64,000 nt of DNA from Budvicia diplopodorum (GTDB lineage Bacteria > Pseudomonadota > Gammaproteobacteria > Enterobacterales > Enterobacteriaceae), in NCBI RefSeq assembly GCF_009800925.1, contig NZ_WOYF01000018.1, positions 1-64,000 on the forward strand, in the 5' to 3' direction. Shown piece after piece: positions 20,590 to 30,306 of the stretch. The first letter of the stretch is position 1; each line of letters opens with the position of its first letter. Both the position numbers and the translations under genes were made by a program. The notes under the pieces are model-generated. The model saw only the letters and a program-made list of their open reading frames with translations. It searched no databases and had not been told where the DNA came from.

Positions 20590-21183
20590 CTACCAAAAAT
20601 GGGAACCGTATCCCCACAGCAGAACGGTCAGCCCCAGTAAAGCCTCAAGAACCAAAATACCGATGGCCAGTGTTGAGCTGGAAAAGATAAAGCCTTCATT
20701 GTGGTCAATATGAAGAAACGCCGGAATACCGGAGTAAAGCAGATAAGCACAGTAGCACAGCCCCACAATACCGGCTAACAGGCACAGCCAAACCAGCGGG
20801 TAGAGCGCCACGATGCCGCTTAAAAACATCGGCGTTGCGGTATATCCGGCAAAAATAATGCATTGCGACAGGCTTGGGTTCTGCTGGTAGCGGTGGGCCA
20901 TCCAGTGAATGACTTTACCAACGATGGCGACGGCAACCAACAGCATCAGGTAAAACACCACACCAATGTACAAGGCAGTGACTGGCATGATTTGGATCAC
21001 CCGATCTTCGCCCAGCATCCAGCCGAAATAGGTGGTGCCTATGGCGGAACAGATAACCGGTATGGCCGCCATTTGCAAAATATAGCTGGAATAGAGGTGG
21101 GTAATCGTCTCTTTTCTTTGACTGATCTGTTGGAATTCCCGGTCAGGGTGGGCCAGAAGTCCCCATACGTGATTGAACATCAT
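20590..21183 (-). CDS. yohC: Yip1-family inner-membrane protein YohC
   Basis: The 197-residue product matches E. coli YohC (195 aa) nearly end to end in pattern: NHVWGLLAHPDREFQ at the start, AAIPVICSAIGTTYFGW, FAGYTATPMFLSGIVALYPLVWLC and the C-terminal FSSSTLAIGILVLEALL. Five hydrophobic segments are visible. Yip1-domain proteins are integral membrane proteins, and the bacterial role is not known. GAGGTGACTT before the double ATG (21183/21180) supplies the ribosome binding site, so either ATG may be used. It lies upstream of nothing on its strand, converging on the autotransporter. Confidence 0.92.
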   Translation of the reverse strand: MMFNHVWGLLAHPDREFQQISQRKETITHLYSSYILQMAAIPVICSAIGTTYFGWMLGEDRVIQIMPVTALYIGVVFYLMLLVAVAIVGKVIHWMAHRYQQNPSLSQCIIFAGYTATPMFLSGIVALYPLVWLCLLAGIVGLCYCAYLLYSGIPAFLHIDHNEGFIFSSSTLAIGILVLEALLGLTVLLWGYGSHFW

Positions 21184-21335
21184 AAGTCACCTCAGATCCT
21201 GCCGGTGGCCGCACCCGGCATGGAATTACGCCTTTCAATTGGGCGAGTCTTATCATGCGGTCCTATAGTAAGTATAGAACGGGTTGAGGCAATAGATATG
21301 CCAACGGCCGAGGATTTTATGACTAACGATGAGCG

Positions 21336-21358
21336 CTCACCGGCCGGTTGCCGGTGAG
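21336..21358 (-). terminator. Hairpin downstream of yedI
   Basis: A perfect 9-bp stem, CTCACCGGC/GCCGGTGAG, around CGGTT, just after the yedI stop on the minus strand. There is no clear U-tract, so termination is probable rather than certain. Confidence 0.45.
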
Positions 21359-21394
21359 GAAAAGTGGGGTATTCAGGCAGGCTAATCAGGCAGA

Positions 21395-22321
21395 CTATGA
21401 AGGCAGCTTTGGCCGCTTGAATTTACTGATAATCGTGACGCCCGCTAAGACTATTGCTCCGACAACTAGGCCGAAAAGCATGTTCAGTAGGGTCGGGCCA
21501 ACGGCGCTAAGCACCCCGCCAACGGTGGGAATACTACCGACAGCCGCAGCCAGCCTTTCAATCGCGTGACCGACCGGAGGCAGACCGTGAGTCAGTATGC
21601 CTCCGCCCACCATAAACATGGCCGCGGTGCCAACAATCGACAGCGTTTTCATCAGATAAGGCGTTACGTTGACCAGCCCGTTACCAATCGCTTTAAGTAC
21701 GCTGGACGGTTTGCCGCTGAGGTAAAGCCCCACGTCGTCGAGTTTAACAATTCCTGCCACCAGACCATATACGCCAATCGTCATCACGATAGCGATACCG
21801 GATATCACGATAACCTGCTGTAAAAAATCGGCTTCGGCCACGATGCCTAACGTAATGGCAATAATTTCGGCAGACAGAATAAAGTCGGTTCTGATTGCCC
21901 CTTTTATTTTATCTTTCTCAAAAGCGACCAGATCTTCCGGCTCCTGCTCAGGCGCACTATGTTGGTCGGAGTCTGAATGTTTCCGATGAAGATAGGTATG
22001 GGCCAGCTTTTCGAACCCTTCAAAGCACAAAAATGCGCCACCGACCATTAACAATGGCGTGACCGCCCACGGGGCAAATGCGCTGATTAGCAGCGCCAAA
22101 GGAACCAGAATCAGCTTATTAAGAAACGACCCTTTAGCCACCGCCCAAACCACGGGGATCTCGCGCTCAGCCCTTATACCGCTGACCTGCTGAGCGTTCA
22201 GCGCCAAATCGTCGCCTAATACGCCAGACGTTTTCTTTGCGGCCATTTTGGTCATGAGAGCAACATCGTCCAGTACGGAAGCAATGTCATCGAGCAACGC
22301 AAGTAAGCTACCACCAGCCAA
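21395..22321 (-). CDS. yedI: DUF808-family inner-membrane protein YedI
   Basis: The 308-residue product aligns in pattern with E. coli YedI (305 aa): [40 protein letters not shown], the [23 protein letters not shown] segment, and several membrane segments toward the C-terminus ending [18 protein letters not shown]. The start codon is TTG at 22321, preceded by AAGGA at a spacing of about ten bases. It is chosen because the N-terminus then matches the family. Function is unknown; it is predicted to be a polytopic membrane protein. Confidence 0.9.
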   Translation of the reverse strand: MAGGSLLALLDDIASVLDDVALMTKMAAKKTSGVLGDDLALNAQQVSGIRAEREIPVVWAVAKGSFLNKLILVPLALLISAFAPWAVTPLLMVGGAFLCFEGFEKLAHTYLHRKHSDSDQHSAPEQEPEDLVAFEKDKIKGAIRTDFILSAEIIAITLGIVAEADFLQQVIVISGIAIVMTIGVYGLVAGIVKLDDVGLYLSGKPSSVLKAIGNGLVNVTPYLMKTLSIVGTAAMFMVGGGILTHGLPPVGHAIERLAAAVGSIPTVGGVLSAVGPTLLNMLFGLVVGAIVLAGVTIISKFKRPKLPS

Positions 22322-22551
22322 AGTATAAGTTCCTTATGAAATTGAATAACAAATTGGGTAACAAATCGAATAACAACCTGCCTTGATGCAGGCAACAGGG
22401 TTTAAAGCTTACCTGAAGCGGTTTGCTCTTCCTACAGAAAGATCGGGCGAATAGAAGGGGAAAACCCTTAACGTTTACTATAGCACCGCCGCTCAGGTAT
22501 CAACCAGAACGGCGGCGTTATCAGGCGGTTTGCGAAATTAGAATGGAAAGG

Positions 22552-23469
22552 TTAAGCCTGTTTGGCTTTCGGCTTTTTATTGCTTTTGGCCGCTTCAGGC
22601 ACCATCGGAGCCTTACCGCTTTCCATCCATTTGCGTAAACGGTTGGCGTCAGCAAAGTGGGTATACTTACCGTAGGCGTCGAGCACCACTAAGGCAACAT
22701 CGCGGTTAGCAATGGTAGTTCTCATCGCCAGACAGTGCCCGGCTTCATTGGTAAAGCCGGTTTTAGTCAGGTGAATATTCCAGTCAGTATTGTTGATTAA
22801 ATGGTTAGTATTGCGAAAGCCCAGCGTATAGTTTGGCTTTTGGAAGGCGACTATTTTATCGGGGGTGGTGCTTAACTGGCTGAGCAACGGATACTGTTTA
22901 GTGGCAATCAGCAGGCGAGTTAAATCGCGGGCGGTTGAAACATTGCTTTCAGACAGGCCGGTTGGTTCAACGTAACGGGTGTGAGTCATGCCAAGGGATT
23001 TAGCTTTAGCGTTCATTGCCCGAATAAAGGCGTTATAGCCCCCGGGATAATGATGGGCAAGGCTGGCTGCCGCGCGGTTTTCTGATGACATTAATGCCAG
23101 CAGTAGCATTTCCTGGCGGGTAATTTCACTACCAATTTTTACCCGTGAATAAACGCCTTTCATCTCTTTAGTATCGTTGATATTAATTGGAATAACTTCG
23201 GTAAGCGGCTGTTTCTTATCGAGAACAACCATGGCGGTCATCAGCTTGGTAATTGAGGCAATCGGAACCACTTTGTCCGGATTGTTGGAATAAATAACGC
23301 TACGATTCTTCATGTCGATCACTAGCGCACTATTGGAAGCCAGCTCCGGCTGTGATAATGAGCTTTGAACTGCGGTTGGGCTACTTTTAGCCATCGCCTC
23401 GGGTATCGAGATAGTGCCGGTGGATAAAATTAACAGGCTTAAGAATGAACAACAGATTTTTGCGCGCAT
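22552..23469 (-). CDS. pbpG: D-alanyl-D-alanine endopeptidase PBP7
   Basis: A periplasmic low-molecular-mass penicillin-binding protein that cuts DD-crosslinks in peptidoglycan. The 305-residue product has a signal peptide (about 1-27) and the three serine-transferase motifs: SITK (S72-K75), SEN (S129-N131) and KTG (236-238). Length and flanking residues ([42 protein letters not shown] region) match E. coli PbpG (310 aa). The C-terminal tail is basic ([11 protein letters not shown]). It is monocistronic here. Confidence 0.95.
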   Translation of the reverse strand: MRAKICCSFLSLLILSTGTISIPEAMAKSSPTAVQSSLSQPELASNSALVIDMKNRSVIYSNNPDKVVPIASITKLMTAMVVLDKKQPLTEVIPININDTKEMKGVYSRVKIGSEITRQEMLLLALMSSENRAAASLAHHYPGGYNAFIRAMNAKAKSLGMTHTRYVEPTGLSESNVSTARDLTRLLIATKQYPLLSQLSTTPDKIVAFQKPNYTLGFRNTNHLINNTDWNIHLTKTGFTNEAGHCLAMRTTIANRDVALVVLDAYGKYTHFADANRLRKWMESGKAPMVPEAAKSNKKPKAKQA

Positions 23470-23795
23470 AGCTCACTGACTTAATTTAGATTATTGGAAA
23501 CGAACGAAACGTTCAGCCTGTAGAATTATAATTTATCATGATGCATTTCGTATAACTGTATTCATGCATATATACCTAATAAAAAGATGGATATTTGTAA
23601 TAAATTGTATTTTTATGCTGTTAAGGCCGGTTAATCGATTTTCATCATGCCAAGCTGGCGATATTTGCCCATGAAACCAGCTATTGTCGACATTAGTTTT
23701 TGCTATTTATTTTGGCTATTCATCTTGGTTATTCATTTTCTAGCTCGCTTTTACCGCGTCAATGGTCTAATAAATATAATAGCTAAGGGGGTATT
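23470..23795. other. Intergenic region upstream of pbpG
   Basis: 326 bases between pbpG (minus) and a small plus-strand gene. It is AT-rich near pbpG, with no ORF above about 40 codons that has a ribosome binding site. It presumably holds the divergent promoters, and nothing else was recognised. Confidence 0.5.
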
Positions 23796-24050
23796 ATGAT
23801 ATGGCTAGAACAAGGGCTCTACCTTAGAGTCGAACAGACAGACCGCGCTCCTAAACCTTATCCACTTGATAGCGGCTTTAACACCAACACGGCGTATCGT
23901 GCGCTGGGTATGTATAACCCTTCTGAAACCTCAGATGCCTATTTCATACTGTCTAACGACCGGGATGAGATCTGGTTCATATGCAACAGGCACTTTAGGA
24001 CGGTAGGTCTATCATCAGATGAAAAAGCGTTTAGATATCCACTAGGGTAG
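23796..24050 (+). CDS. Small hypothetical protein
   Basis: An 84-residue protein, not recognised. An AAGGGGGTATT ribosome binding site lies directly before the ATG and supports translation. It has a polar, aromatic-rich composition (MIWLEQGLYLRVEQTDRAP, then YFILSNDRDEIWFICNRHFR), no signal peptide and no membrane segment. The DRDEIWFICNRHFR segment looks like a compact beta-strand domain. It stands alone between pbpG and the DUF1003 gene. Confidence 0.6.
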   Translation: MIWLEQGLYLRVEQTDRAPKPYPLDSGFNTNTAYRALGMYNPSETSDAYFILSNDRDEIWFICNRHFRTVGLSSDEKAFRYPLG

Positions 24051-24322
24051 GCCGTTAACGACGGCGATGAACGGTTTTTTTCCAAAACAATATTGATGAT
24101 GATTTCAACGTTAATGGGTAAATGGGTATAAGAAACAACAATTCTATTTACAGAATTCATATTAACGTTTTCACCTTCACTAACTGTTTAATGATTAAGA
24201 TTATTCATTTTTGGTAAATATATAATGGGGCATATTTTATAATATTTAAAAATGCACCCTCATTATTATTGCGTTTTTTGGCTACGCTTTAGTCCACACA
24301 GCCTTGATCGAGAGCTACCAAG

Positions 24323-24811
24323 ATGGATACCAAATCACGAAACCAACTTGCAAAATTGCGCAAACAGAGTAAAGCCGAACATGAAGAGCTTTTGGCGGAT
24401 CCTACCGCCTGTGAGCGGGAGGCTAGCTTTGGCGAACACTTGGCGGACGTCATCACCAGCGCGATAGCCTCATGGACTTTTATCCTGATACAAAGCACCA
24501 TCATTATTGCCTGGACCATCTATAACCTTATTTTTAAGAAAAGCGGCTTTGATCCTTATCCGTTTGTTTTATTAAATCTGTTCCTTTCGTTTCAGGCCGC
24601 ATATACCGCTCCGGCGATCATGATGAGCCAAAAACGCCAGAGCATGAACGACAGCCGCCGAAATGAAATAGAGTCCGACGTTAACGTCAAAACCGATTTG
24701 GAACTGTATGCGCTGCACGAAAAAATAGACGACATCAAAGATAAAGAGATCGCCGAAATTAAAGCCATGATGAAAGAGTTAATTGAGGAAATGCGCAAAG
24801 GGCGGGGGTGA
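24323..24811 (+). CDS. DUF1003-family membrane protein
   Basis: A 162-residue protein with the DUF1003 pattern: a polar N-terminus (about 1-40), GEHLADVITSAIASWTF leading into the first membrane helix (about 48-68), FDPYPFVLLNLFLSFQAAYTAPAIMMSQKRQ with the second helix (about 78-100), and then a charged, probably coiled-coil C-terminal tail (LELYALHEKIDDIKDKEIAEIK). Function of the family is unknown. The start at 24323 has GAGAG upstream and gives the usual family length. Confidence 0.85.
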   Translation: MDTKSRNQLAKLRKQSKAEHEELLADPTACEREASFGEHLADVITSAIASWTFILIQSTIIIAWTIYNLIFKKSGFDPYPFVLLNLFLSFQAAYTAPAIMMSQKRQSMNDSRRNEIESDVNVKTDLELYALHEKIDDIKDKEIAEIKAMMKELIEEMRKGRG

Positions 24812-25382
24812 TGGGGGAAAGGTTATATTAGAAATAGTTTATTGGGTGTTGCTGGTAGGGTGGGGAAGGGCGAGGAGTGGGCTCATCGGTCCTATAGCGT
24901 GCAAATTTTATCTGTTCTTCGGTACAACGGGTCTTTTTTATGGTGGATATGCCTCTATGTGAGATGAACGATAGATCGGATATTCCAGTTTATCTTGGCG
25001 CTGTTTTCAGGGAGAGGATCACCACAGTTCTGCAACTAGCGTGGGCTAAGCCTGTGGATTGAAGAAAGCTAAAACTGAAAAAATTTGTGATACAAAAGCG
25101 GCTGGAGGTAAGATGTAGTGCGATTTTTGTCACAGACATAAGTTTACTCCCATAAAATTATGAATTGAGAGGTAGTATCTTTTAGACAAATGCAGGAGAC
25201 TATGTAATAGCTATCAACTAACTTATTGAATTACGAACTCATGTTTTAAGATTAGAGGACATTATTTCATACAGAACAGGTTAGTTCTGCTTAATATTTT
25301 CCTTAAGTTTAGAGCAACATTAATATTAGCCACTATAATTTTATAAGGTGAATAATGGATACAAGAAATAGAGGGAGGGGGC
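24812..25382. other. Gene-free stretch before the Kiwa locus
   Basis: 571 bases with no convincing ORF. Composition shifts from the chromosomal average to AT-rich toward the right end. I looked for an integrase fragment, attachment-site repeat or tRNA end and found none that I could support. The last ~60 bases contain the likely kwaA promoter and a GGGAGGGG ribosome binding site. Confidence 0.5.
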
Positions 25383-25955
25383 ATGATTTTAAGAAAAATT
25401 AATTTATATATCCTTTCTCTATCACTTCTTTTCTTCTTTTTTATAGTCATTACTGTGGATGTACCAATTTGTTTTGGTGATAAATGTGAATTTATTGGTG
25501 CCAAAAAACTACTCCTTAATAACGCTGTAGCAATAATATGCCTTGTCCTTTTTGTATATAGTATTTTGGCATATTTTAAATTTAAATGTGATATTAAGCA
25601 AACAACTGAGATTCCATTCGAAGTTGTGAAGGTTGAAGGGATCAATTATGAGCATTTAACTTTTCTTGCGACATATGTCATCCCACTGATAACATTCGAT
25701 TTTGGAAAACCCCAATATATAATTGTACTTGGTCTGTTACTGGTTGTCATGGGTATTATTTATATTAAAACAGACCTGTTTTATGCAAATCCTTCATTGG
25801 CATTGATGGGTTTTCATATTTATAAAATAGATGGTATTTTCAAAGGAGGAGAAAAAAGAGAGGGAATTGTTGTTATAACAAAGAAAAAGATTAAAATGGG
25901 TGATTCAGTAAAATACATAAAACTTGATGATAAGGTTTATTACTCAGGATATTAA
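25383..25955 (+). CDS. kwaA: Kiwa anti-phage system membrane protein KwaA (putative)
   Basis: A 190-residue protein with four hydrophobic segments at about residues 8-25, 45-64, 84-104 and 108-127, then a soluble basic C-terminal tail of about 60 residues. Size and topology fit KwaA, the membrane component of Kiwa, which forms a complex with KwaB at the inner membrane. The assignment leans on the downstream gene, because KwaA sequences are diverse. A GGGAGGGG ribosome binding site precedes the ATG. Base composition is much more AT-rich than the flanking chromosomal genes, as expected for an acquired defence gene. The stop lies eight bases before kwaB. Confidence 0.7.
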   Translation: MILRKINLYILSLSLLFFFFIVITVDVPICFGDKCEFIGAKKLLLNNAVAIICLVLFVYSILAYFKFKCDIKQTTEIPFEVVKVEGINYEHLTFLATYVIPLITFDFGKPQYIIVLGLLLVVMGIIYIKTDLFYANPSLALMGFHIYKIDGIFKGGEKREGIVVITKKKIKMGDSVKYIKLDDKVYYSGY

Positions 25956-25963
25956 GGTTTTTT

Positions 25964-26959
25964 ATGCCAGATATAATATATGATAAAGAAGTGATGGATC
26001 GTAAGCTTCAATATTTTATCGATAATCAAGCAAAGCTTGGCATTGTAGTCTACGCACTGACCAGAAACTCAAACACTCCTAAAAAAATGAATATTGATCC
26101 AGAGGCTCAGCGTGGCCTTATAAGTTTGTTTATGGATAATATTCGTGACAATGTAGTGTTAAATGAAGAATTATCCATATTACAACTTTCTGCCTCAGAT
26201 GAGAGGATTAAGGTTATATATCAATATGATCTTGAAATTCCTCATGAGTTAAGTGTGTTAGATGATGTCAGACAGACTGATGGACACGAATTATACGATA
26301 TTGCCATTGAGGGCGTAAATAATATAAGAGTATTGCTTATCGAAATAGGTGATGCAAGAGAACAAATGGTTTTGTATAAAACCATGGCTCCCGTAAATAT
26401 CTTTTCAAGAAAAAGTTTTTTCCTAAAAAAATCTCGGACTAAATTTGAGAAAATTGATGATGACTTTTTTAGGATAAGTGATAATTTTCAACTTTTACGA
26501 TTTTCTGACGGATTGTTTGTATTTGATTTAGATACTATTGAAAAATCATTTGGTTTTCATGAAGTAATTATTCGTGAGGCTTCATCGGGCATGACTGCAA
26601 TAGCGGAGCGTAATATAGTATCAAACATCGATGTGTTAGAAGAACTTATCCAAGATGTAAAATATGCAAGGAAACTAACGAAAGTTGCAAGATCTTCTCC
26701 AGTGATTCAAAGAAAAATTGAAACTGCTAAGATCATACTTTTTTGTCAGAACTATCCATTGTTAAAAGGTAAGATAAGATTCTCTGACGATGGAACGCAA
26801 ATCATGCTTGACACAAAAGTATCAAAAGATTTGTTCATAAAATTATTAATGGACGACTTTCTTATTTCTGAGCTTACGGAGAATTATTACAACAGTATAG
26901 CGAAGGATACTGTTGAAGTAGCCGTAGTTCGGCCTGAAGTTGCGCAGAATCCGGTTTAA
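25964..26959 (+). CDS. kwaB: Kiwa anti-phage system effector KwaB (DUF4868-like, putative)
   Basis: A 331-residue soluble protein next to a four-TM protein. It shows the plan I know from DUF4868/KwaB proteins: an N-terminal part with ALTRN and IYQYDLEIPHEL, a central segment VLLIEIGDAREQMVLYKTMAPVN followed by FFLKKS and FEKIDDDFFRISDNFQLLRF, a FGFHEVI segment, and a C-terminal region with RKLTKVARSSPV and KLLMDDFLISELTENYY. KwaB acts with membrane-bound KwaA to block phage DNA functions. AAGG overlapping the kwaA stop serves as ribosome binding site, so the two are co-transcribed. A strong terminator follows. Confidence 0.72.
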   Translation: MPDIIYDKEVMDRKLQYFIDNQAKLGIVVYALTRNSNTPKKMNIDPEAQRGLISLFMDNIRDNVVLNEELSILQLSASDERIKVIYQYDLEIPHELSVLDDVRQTDGHELYDIAIEGVNNIRVLLIEIGDAREQMVLYKTMAPVNIFSRKSFFLKKSRTKFEKIDDDFFRISDNFQLLRFSDGLFVFDLDTIEKSFGFHEVIIREASSGMTAIAERNIVSNIDVLEELIQDVKYARKLTKVARSSPVIQRKIETAKIILFCQNYPLLKGKIRFSDDGTQIMLDTKVSKDLFIKLLMDDFLISELTENYYNSIAKDTVEVAVVRPEVAQNPV

Positions 26960-26964
26960 TGGCA

Positions 26965-26997
26965 ATGGCGGTAGACCTACGACCTACCGCCATTTTT
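26965..26997 (+). terminator. Rho-independent terminator after kwaB
   Basis: Stem ATGGCGGTAG/CTACCGCCAT followed by a T run. It ends the kwaA-kwaB unit. Confidence 0.75.
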
Positions 26998-27017
26998 ATG
27001 TAGTCAGTTATGAGCGA

Positions 27018-27043
27018 AAAGCGGAAGTTCTCAATGGCTTCCG
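27018..27043 (-). terminator. Terminator of the small minus-strand gene
   Basis: An 8-bp stem, AGCGGAAG/CTTCCGCT, with a ten-base loop. On the minus strand it is followed by TTTTCGCT. It lies about 40 bases past the stop of the unknown gene at 27084. Confidence 0.5.
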
Positions 27044-27083
27044 CTGTTAATGGTGCATCTTAATCGGCAGGAGCGGGTCATGG

Positions 27084-27446
27084 TTAATCTGCATAGCTTT
27101 TCAGAAAGTCTTCTTCAGAAAGAGCTAGGTCATTTTTTATTAAAAATTCCAATAAATTATACTGAGCTTCTATTCGGTGTTGGCGGAGCGCGCCCATTTT
27201 CTGATTAAGAAGTATGTTTCTTATCAACTCTCGAGTGACTACATGTCGAGGGTGCTTTTTTAAGTTAGCGAGCCATTTTGGCATTTTATCATTAATTTCC
27301 TGCTGTCTTCTTTTTGGCAGCGAATCTATTCCGCCGCCAGCGCCTGGGAACATTACTCTTTTTGAGTGTTCCAGCTCCTCAAATACGTTAGTTAATTTTG
27401 TTAATGTATTACCAAGTGCGATTTGAGAGAAAATACCAAAGACCAT
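27084..27446 (-). CDS. Hypothetical protein next to the Kiwa locus
   Basis: A 120-residue protein, not recognised. I chose the ATG at 27446 because GAGGC lies seven bases upstream; a TTG further up (27479) lacks a ribosome binding site. The protein is basic and predicted helical. It has a short motif MFPGAGGGIDSLPKRRQQEINDK and a C-terminal acidic end (ALSEEDFLKSYAD). No signal peptide or membrane segment is present. It converges on kwaB, with two terminators between them, so it is a separate unit. Its codon use looks intermediate between the Kiwa genes and the core genes. Confidence 0.5.
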   Translation of the reverse strand: MVFGIFSQIALGNTLTKLTNVFEELEHSKRVMFPGAGGGIDSLPKRRQQEINDKMPKWLANLKKHPRHVVTRELIRNILLNQKMGALRQHRIEAQYNLLEFLIKNDLALSEEDFLKSYAD

Positions 27447-27862
27447 GTTTTCTGCCTCATGTGGAAACTGTCCGGTCAAGGAAAGAGCTGGTTAATCATA
27501 TGCTACTTCTAGATTGCTATTGATATCAAAGAATATTCTTAGCAAGGTAAACGAGCATAATTGAGAGCTTGGTAAATCACATCATTCAATGATAGTTGTG
27601 TTGTCTGTATTTTTATCATTCAATTATAGCTTATTAAGAACATAGGGTGAATGTACCGACCTCCCTGCTTAATGCTGTGCAGGCTTATCAAGGTCCGCTC
27701 CTGGCACAAAGCCGACGGTCTCGCCTATTTAATCCAACCGGGCTGCAAAGATGTTAGCAACTATCCAGAATAACCCTGCATTTCTCCATGAACTAGCTAA
27801 ACATTCAATCTTAATAAAAAGCCCCTCAGGACTTTTCATACATAAGCATCTGCAAACCTTAA
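27447..27862. other. Intergenic region between the unknown gene and yaiL
   Basis: 416 bases with no supported ORF. Some segments (27650-27780) have near-average composition and could be the remains of a gene, but no frame stays open long enough to name. Confidence 0.4.
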
Positions 27863-28402
27863 TTACCACATCAAATCATCGGGCACTTTAAAATCAGCAT
27901 ACGGATCTTCTTCATCCTGCTCTTCCTGACTAAGTGCGCTATTTAATACGATACTGTTCGCATCTCGCAGAGCAATTTTATCGGCTACGATCGCGGGGAT
28001 AATCGCGTATTCACTCTCTTTGCTGCTATCAACAACCAAACGAGCAATGGCGAGACGACCACTAATCAGCTGAGCTTGAGTCATCTTATCCACAACTATT
28101 TTTTTAATTAAATTATTATCGGTGAAGTTAAAACTAATATCGCCTTTTGAAATTTTGATTCTGTTCATTTCAATGAGCTGCTTCACCTGAGCTTTATATT
28201 CTTTAGATAAAGCAGCCTGTTTTTGCTGTTCGTTTAGCTGTTTATCACGCTCAAGCTGTGCCTGTTTATTTTCTTCCACAGCCTCTCTTGCCTCACGAGC
28301 CTGAACCCGTGATTTTTTGGCCGTTCTTTGGACTTTAGCCATTTTTTTGCTGGTCACTAATCCAGCTTTTAGCATTTGTTCTTGTAAGGTGAGTTTTGTC
28401 AT
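27863..28402 (-). CDS. yaiL: DUF2058 protein YaiL
   Basis: A 179-residue protein of the same length as E. coli YaiL, with the same start pattern (KLTLQEQMLKAGLVTSKKMAKV) and the identical end DPYADFKVPDDLMW. The first ~80 residues are highly charged and form a coiled coil; a small C-terminal domain follows (YAIIPAIVADKIALRD). YaiL is described as a nucleoprotein- or polysome-associated protein, and its exact role is not settled. It is monocistronic in this window. Confidence 0.95.
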   Translation of the reverse strand: MTKLTLQEQMLKAGLVTSKKMAKVQRTAKKSRVQAREAREAVEENKQAQLERDKQLNEQQKQAALSKEYKAQVKQLIEMNRIKISKGDISFNFTDNNLIKKIVVDKMTQAQLISGRLAIARLVVDSSKESEYAIIPAIVADKIALRDANSIVLNSALSQEEQDEEDPYADFKVPDDLMW

Positions 28403-28559
28403 CTTCGTTTCTAAGCCCGTTGAATAATTTGTGGGATTATACCTGTAATGTTTGAGGCTGTACCAGCTTGTAGGCCCTGATAACCGTATGGCTTGAGTTT
28501 GGAGGGGTTTATCAGAGGCTAACGTGACCTGTTCTCAGGTTTAGACACTACGCTTTATA

Positions 28560-29498
28560 TCAAACGTGAGCGTTGGTAATAACCAGCGCTAACCGTTTTT
28601 TATCAGTAATGGTTCTGATCTCAGAAAATAATTCAGACGCTTCACCGTATTCCTTGCGCAAATACCCCAGCCACTGTTTAGTTCTGGCAATATTATACAG
28701 CCCGGTGTCATAAGGATTATCAGTTTGGACGTATTTCTTAAGCAGCGTTAATACCTGTTTCCACGGCAGCTTATCCTGCTGGTGCTTTACCACCGAGCCG
28801 AGATTGGGAATATTCAGCGCTCCGCGGCCAACCATCAGCGCATCGCAGCCGGTAATGTCTAAACAGCGCTGGCCGTCTGCGTAATTCCAGATTTCACCGT
28901 TGGCAATCACCGGAATGGTTAAACGCCGACGAATGTCTCCAATCGCCTGCCAGTCAATTTTATCTGCCTGATAGCCATCTTCTTTGGTTCTGCCGTGAAC
29001 CGTAAGCTCATTGGCGCCGGACTGTTGAACTGCATCGGCGATTTCAAAACGACGCTCGGGAGAATCCCAGCCTAGCCTGACTTTCACCGACAGCGTTTTA
29101 TCTGCGGGAATGGCTTGCCGCATGGCTTTAGCAACCCGATAGATCGTTTCTGGCTCGCGCAGCAGGCTGGCTCCGCCGTCACCGCCGACCACCCGTTTAG
29201 CCGGGCAACCGCAGTTCAAATCAACCCCGTGCGACCCCATTCCAATGGCTCTGGCGGCGTTTTCAGCCAGCCATTCGGGTGAATTGCCCAATAGCTGAAC
29301 TCGTACCGGCGTTCCTGACTTGGTCAGCCCGCCATGGTGTAATTCGGGGCTTAAACGGTAAAAGCTCTTTTGCGGCAGCAGCATGCCCGTAATGCGCATA
29401 AACTCGGTTATGCACAGGTCATAGTCATTAATCTCTGTGAGAAGTTCACGAACAAAGGCATCCAATACGCCTTCCATCGGGGCCAACATTACGCGCAT
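28560..29498 (-). CDS. dusC: tRNA-dihydrouridine(16) synthase DusC
   Basis: An FMN-dependent enzyme that reduces U16 of tRNAs to dihydrouridine. The 312-residue product starts [13 protein letters not shown] like the DusC subgroup (E. coli 315 aa), rather than DusA or DusB. The catalytic cysteine C98 sits in [10 protein letters not shown]. The FMN/TIM-barrel segments [22 protein letters not shown] and [12 protein letters not shown] are present, with a C-terminal helical tRNA-binding domain (about 240-312). It is a single-gene unit. Confidence 0.96.
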   Translation of the reverse strand: MRVMLAPMEGVLDAFVRELLTEINDYDLCITEFMRITGMLLPQKSFYRLSPELHHGGLTKSGTPVRVQLLGNSPEWLAENAARAIGMGSHGVDLNCGCPAKRVVGGDGGASLLREPETIYRVAKAMRQAIPADKTLSVKVRLGWDSPERRFEIADAVQQSGANELTVHGRTKEDGYQADKIDWQAIGDIRRRLTIPVIANGEIWNYADGQRCLDITGCDALMVGRGALNIPNLGSVVKHQQDKLPWKQVLTLLKKYVQTDNPYDTGLYNIARTKQWLGYLRKEYGEASELFSEIRTITDKKRLALVITNAHV

Positions 29499-29720
29499 GG
29501 GTTCACCGGGGTAGCATTAAAATAAAGCGGGTGCATTCTGTCACACCCAGCTCCGAGATATCAATCCTGTTGGATTATTCATCCTATTTTGTTTACCAAA
29601 GCGTACTATATTTATTGACTGGCAGTTCGGTATGAATCGGAACTTACTATAATGAATATAAATTTTACGGTTTCCGGTATTCTTGCCAGATCTTCTTTAA
29701 TCGAGCGCGGTGGTGAATCA

Positions 29721-30266
29721 ATGAAAAATCTATCTCTGGCTATAGCGACCTGTCTGGCCCTATGGGGTGTGGGAGTTAGCGTTGCCTGCGCCGCTGAGGC
29801 CGCGCCAAACTTTACCTTTGCCGGTGAATACCGGGCGGTTAACCCTGAAAGCGGGGAAGTCGCCGCCTCCACAACGTTACGGATTATCCCTTATCAAAAG
29901 GGCATGGAACAGGGCGATGGGGAATCCAACCCGGCGCTGGCGTTACGCGCTTGGGTGGTGGAGGTCGAGGAAACTAACGAGAAAATATACCTCGATCGCC
30001 TGAGTGATAAAGACCGTGAAATGTCAGACAGCCTAAAGTCTCGCGGCTGGACCTGCGCTGTCTCTAGCCATCTGATATTTTGCGGCGGTCCGAAGGGCGT
30101 TCAACCGTTTGAGGGTGAAGACTTTACCAGCCAAACCGGCTGGCTGGCGGTGGTACTGCACGGTGGGCCTCTTGAACTGGTTAAGTGCGTTGCAGATACT
30201 TGCAGTACCGGCGACGGTCAGAGTGACGCGGCGCCGGAAGATAACGACCGGGCTAAGCTATTGTAA
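29721..30266 (+). CDS. Hypothetical exported protein
   Basis: A 181-residue protein, unrecognised. I start it at the ATG at 29721 because the residues from there form a clean signal peptide (MKNLSLAIATCLALWGVGVSVACA, cleavage near residue 24). A longer frame from 29652 would bury it. The mature part is acidic, with FAGEYRAVNPESGEVAASTTLRII, four cysteines (WTCAVSSHLIFCGG and VKCVADTCSTG) that could form two disulfides, and an acidic tail. A periplasmic location is inferred. It converges on moeB. Confidence 0.65.
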   Translation: MKNLSLAIATCLALWGVGVSVACAAEAAPNFTFAGEYRAVNPESGEVAASTTLRIIPYQKGMEQGDGESNPALALRAWVVEVEETNEKIYLDRLSDKDREMSDSLKSRGWTCAVSSHLIFCGGPKGVQPFEGEDFTSQTGWLAVVLHGGPLELVKCVADTCSTGDGQSDAAPEDNDRAKLL

Positions 30267-30306
30267 CGCTGCTGAGCAGCTCGGTACTATCAGCCTTACG
30301 GCTTAC

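Noticed and set aside
24812-25382. Integrase remnant or attachment site left of the Kiwa genes
   Set aside because: No tRNA end, direct repeat or integrase motif could be found by eye.
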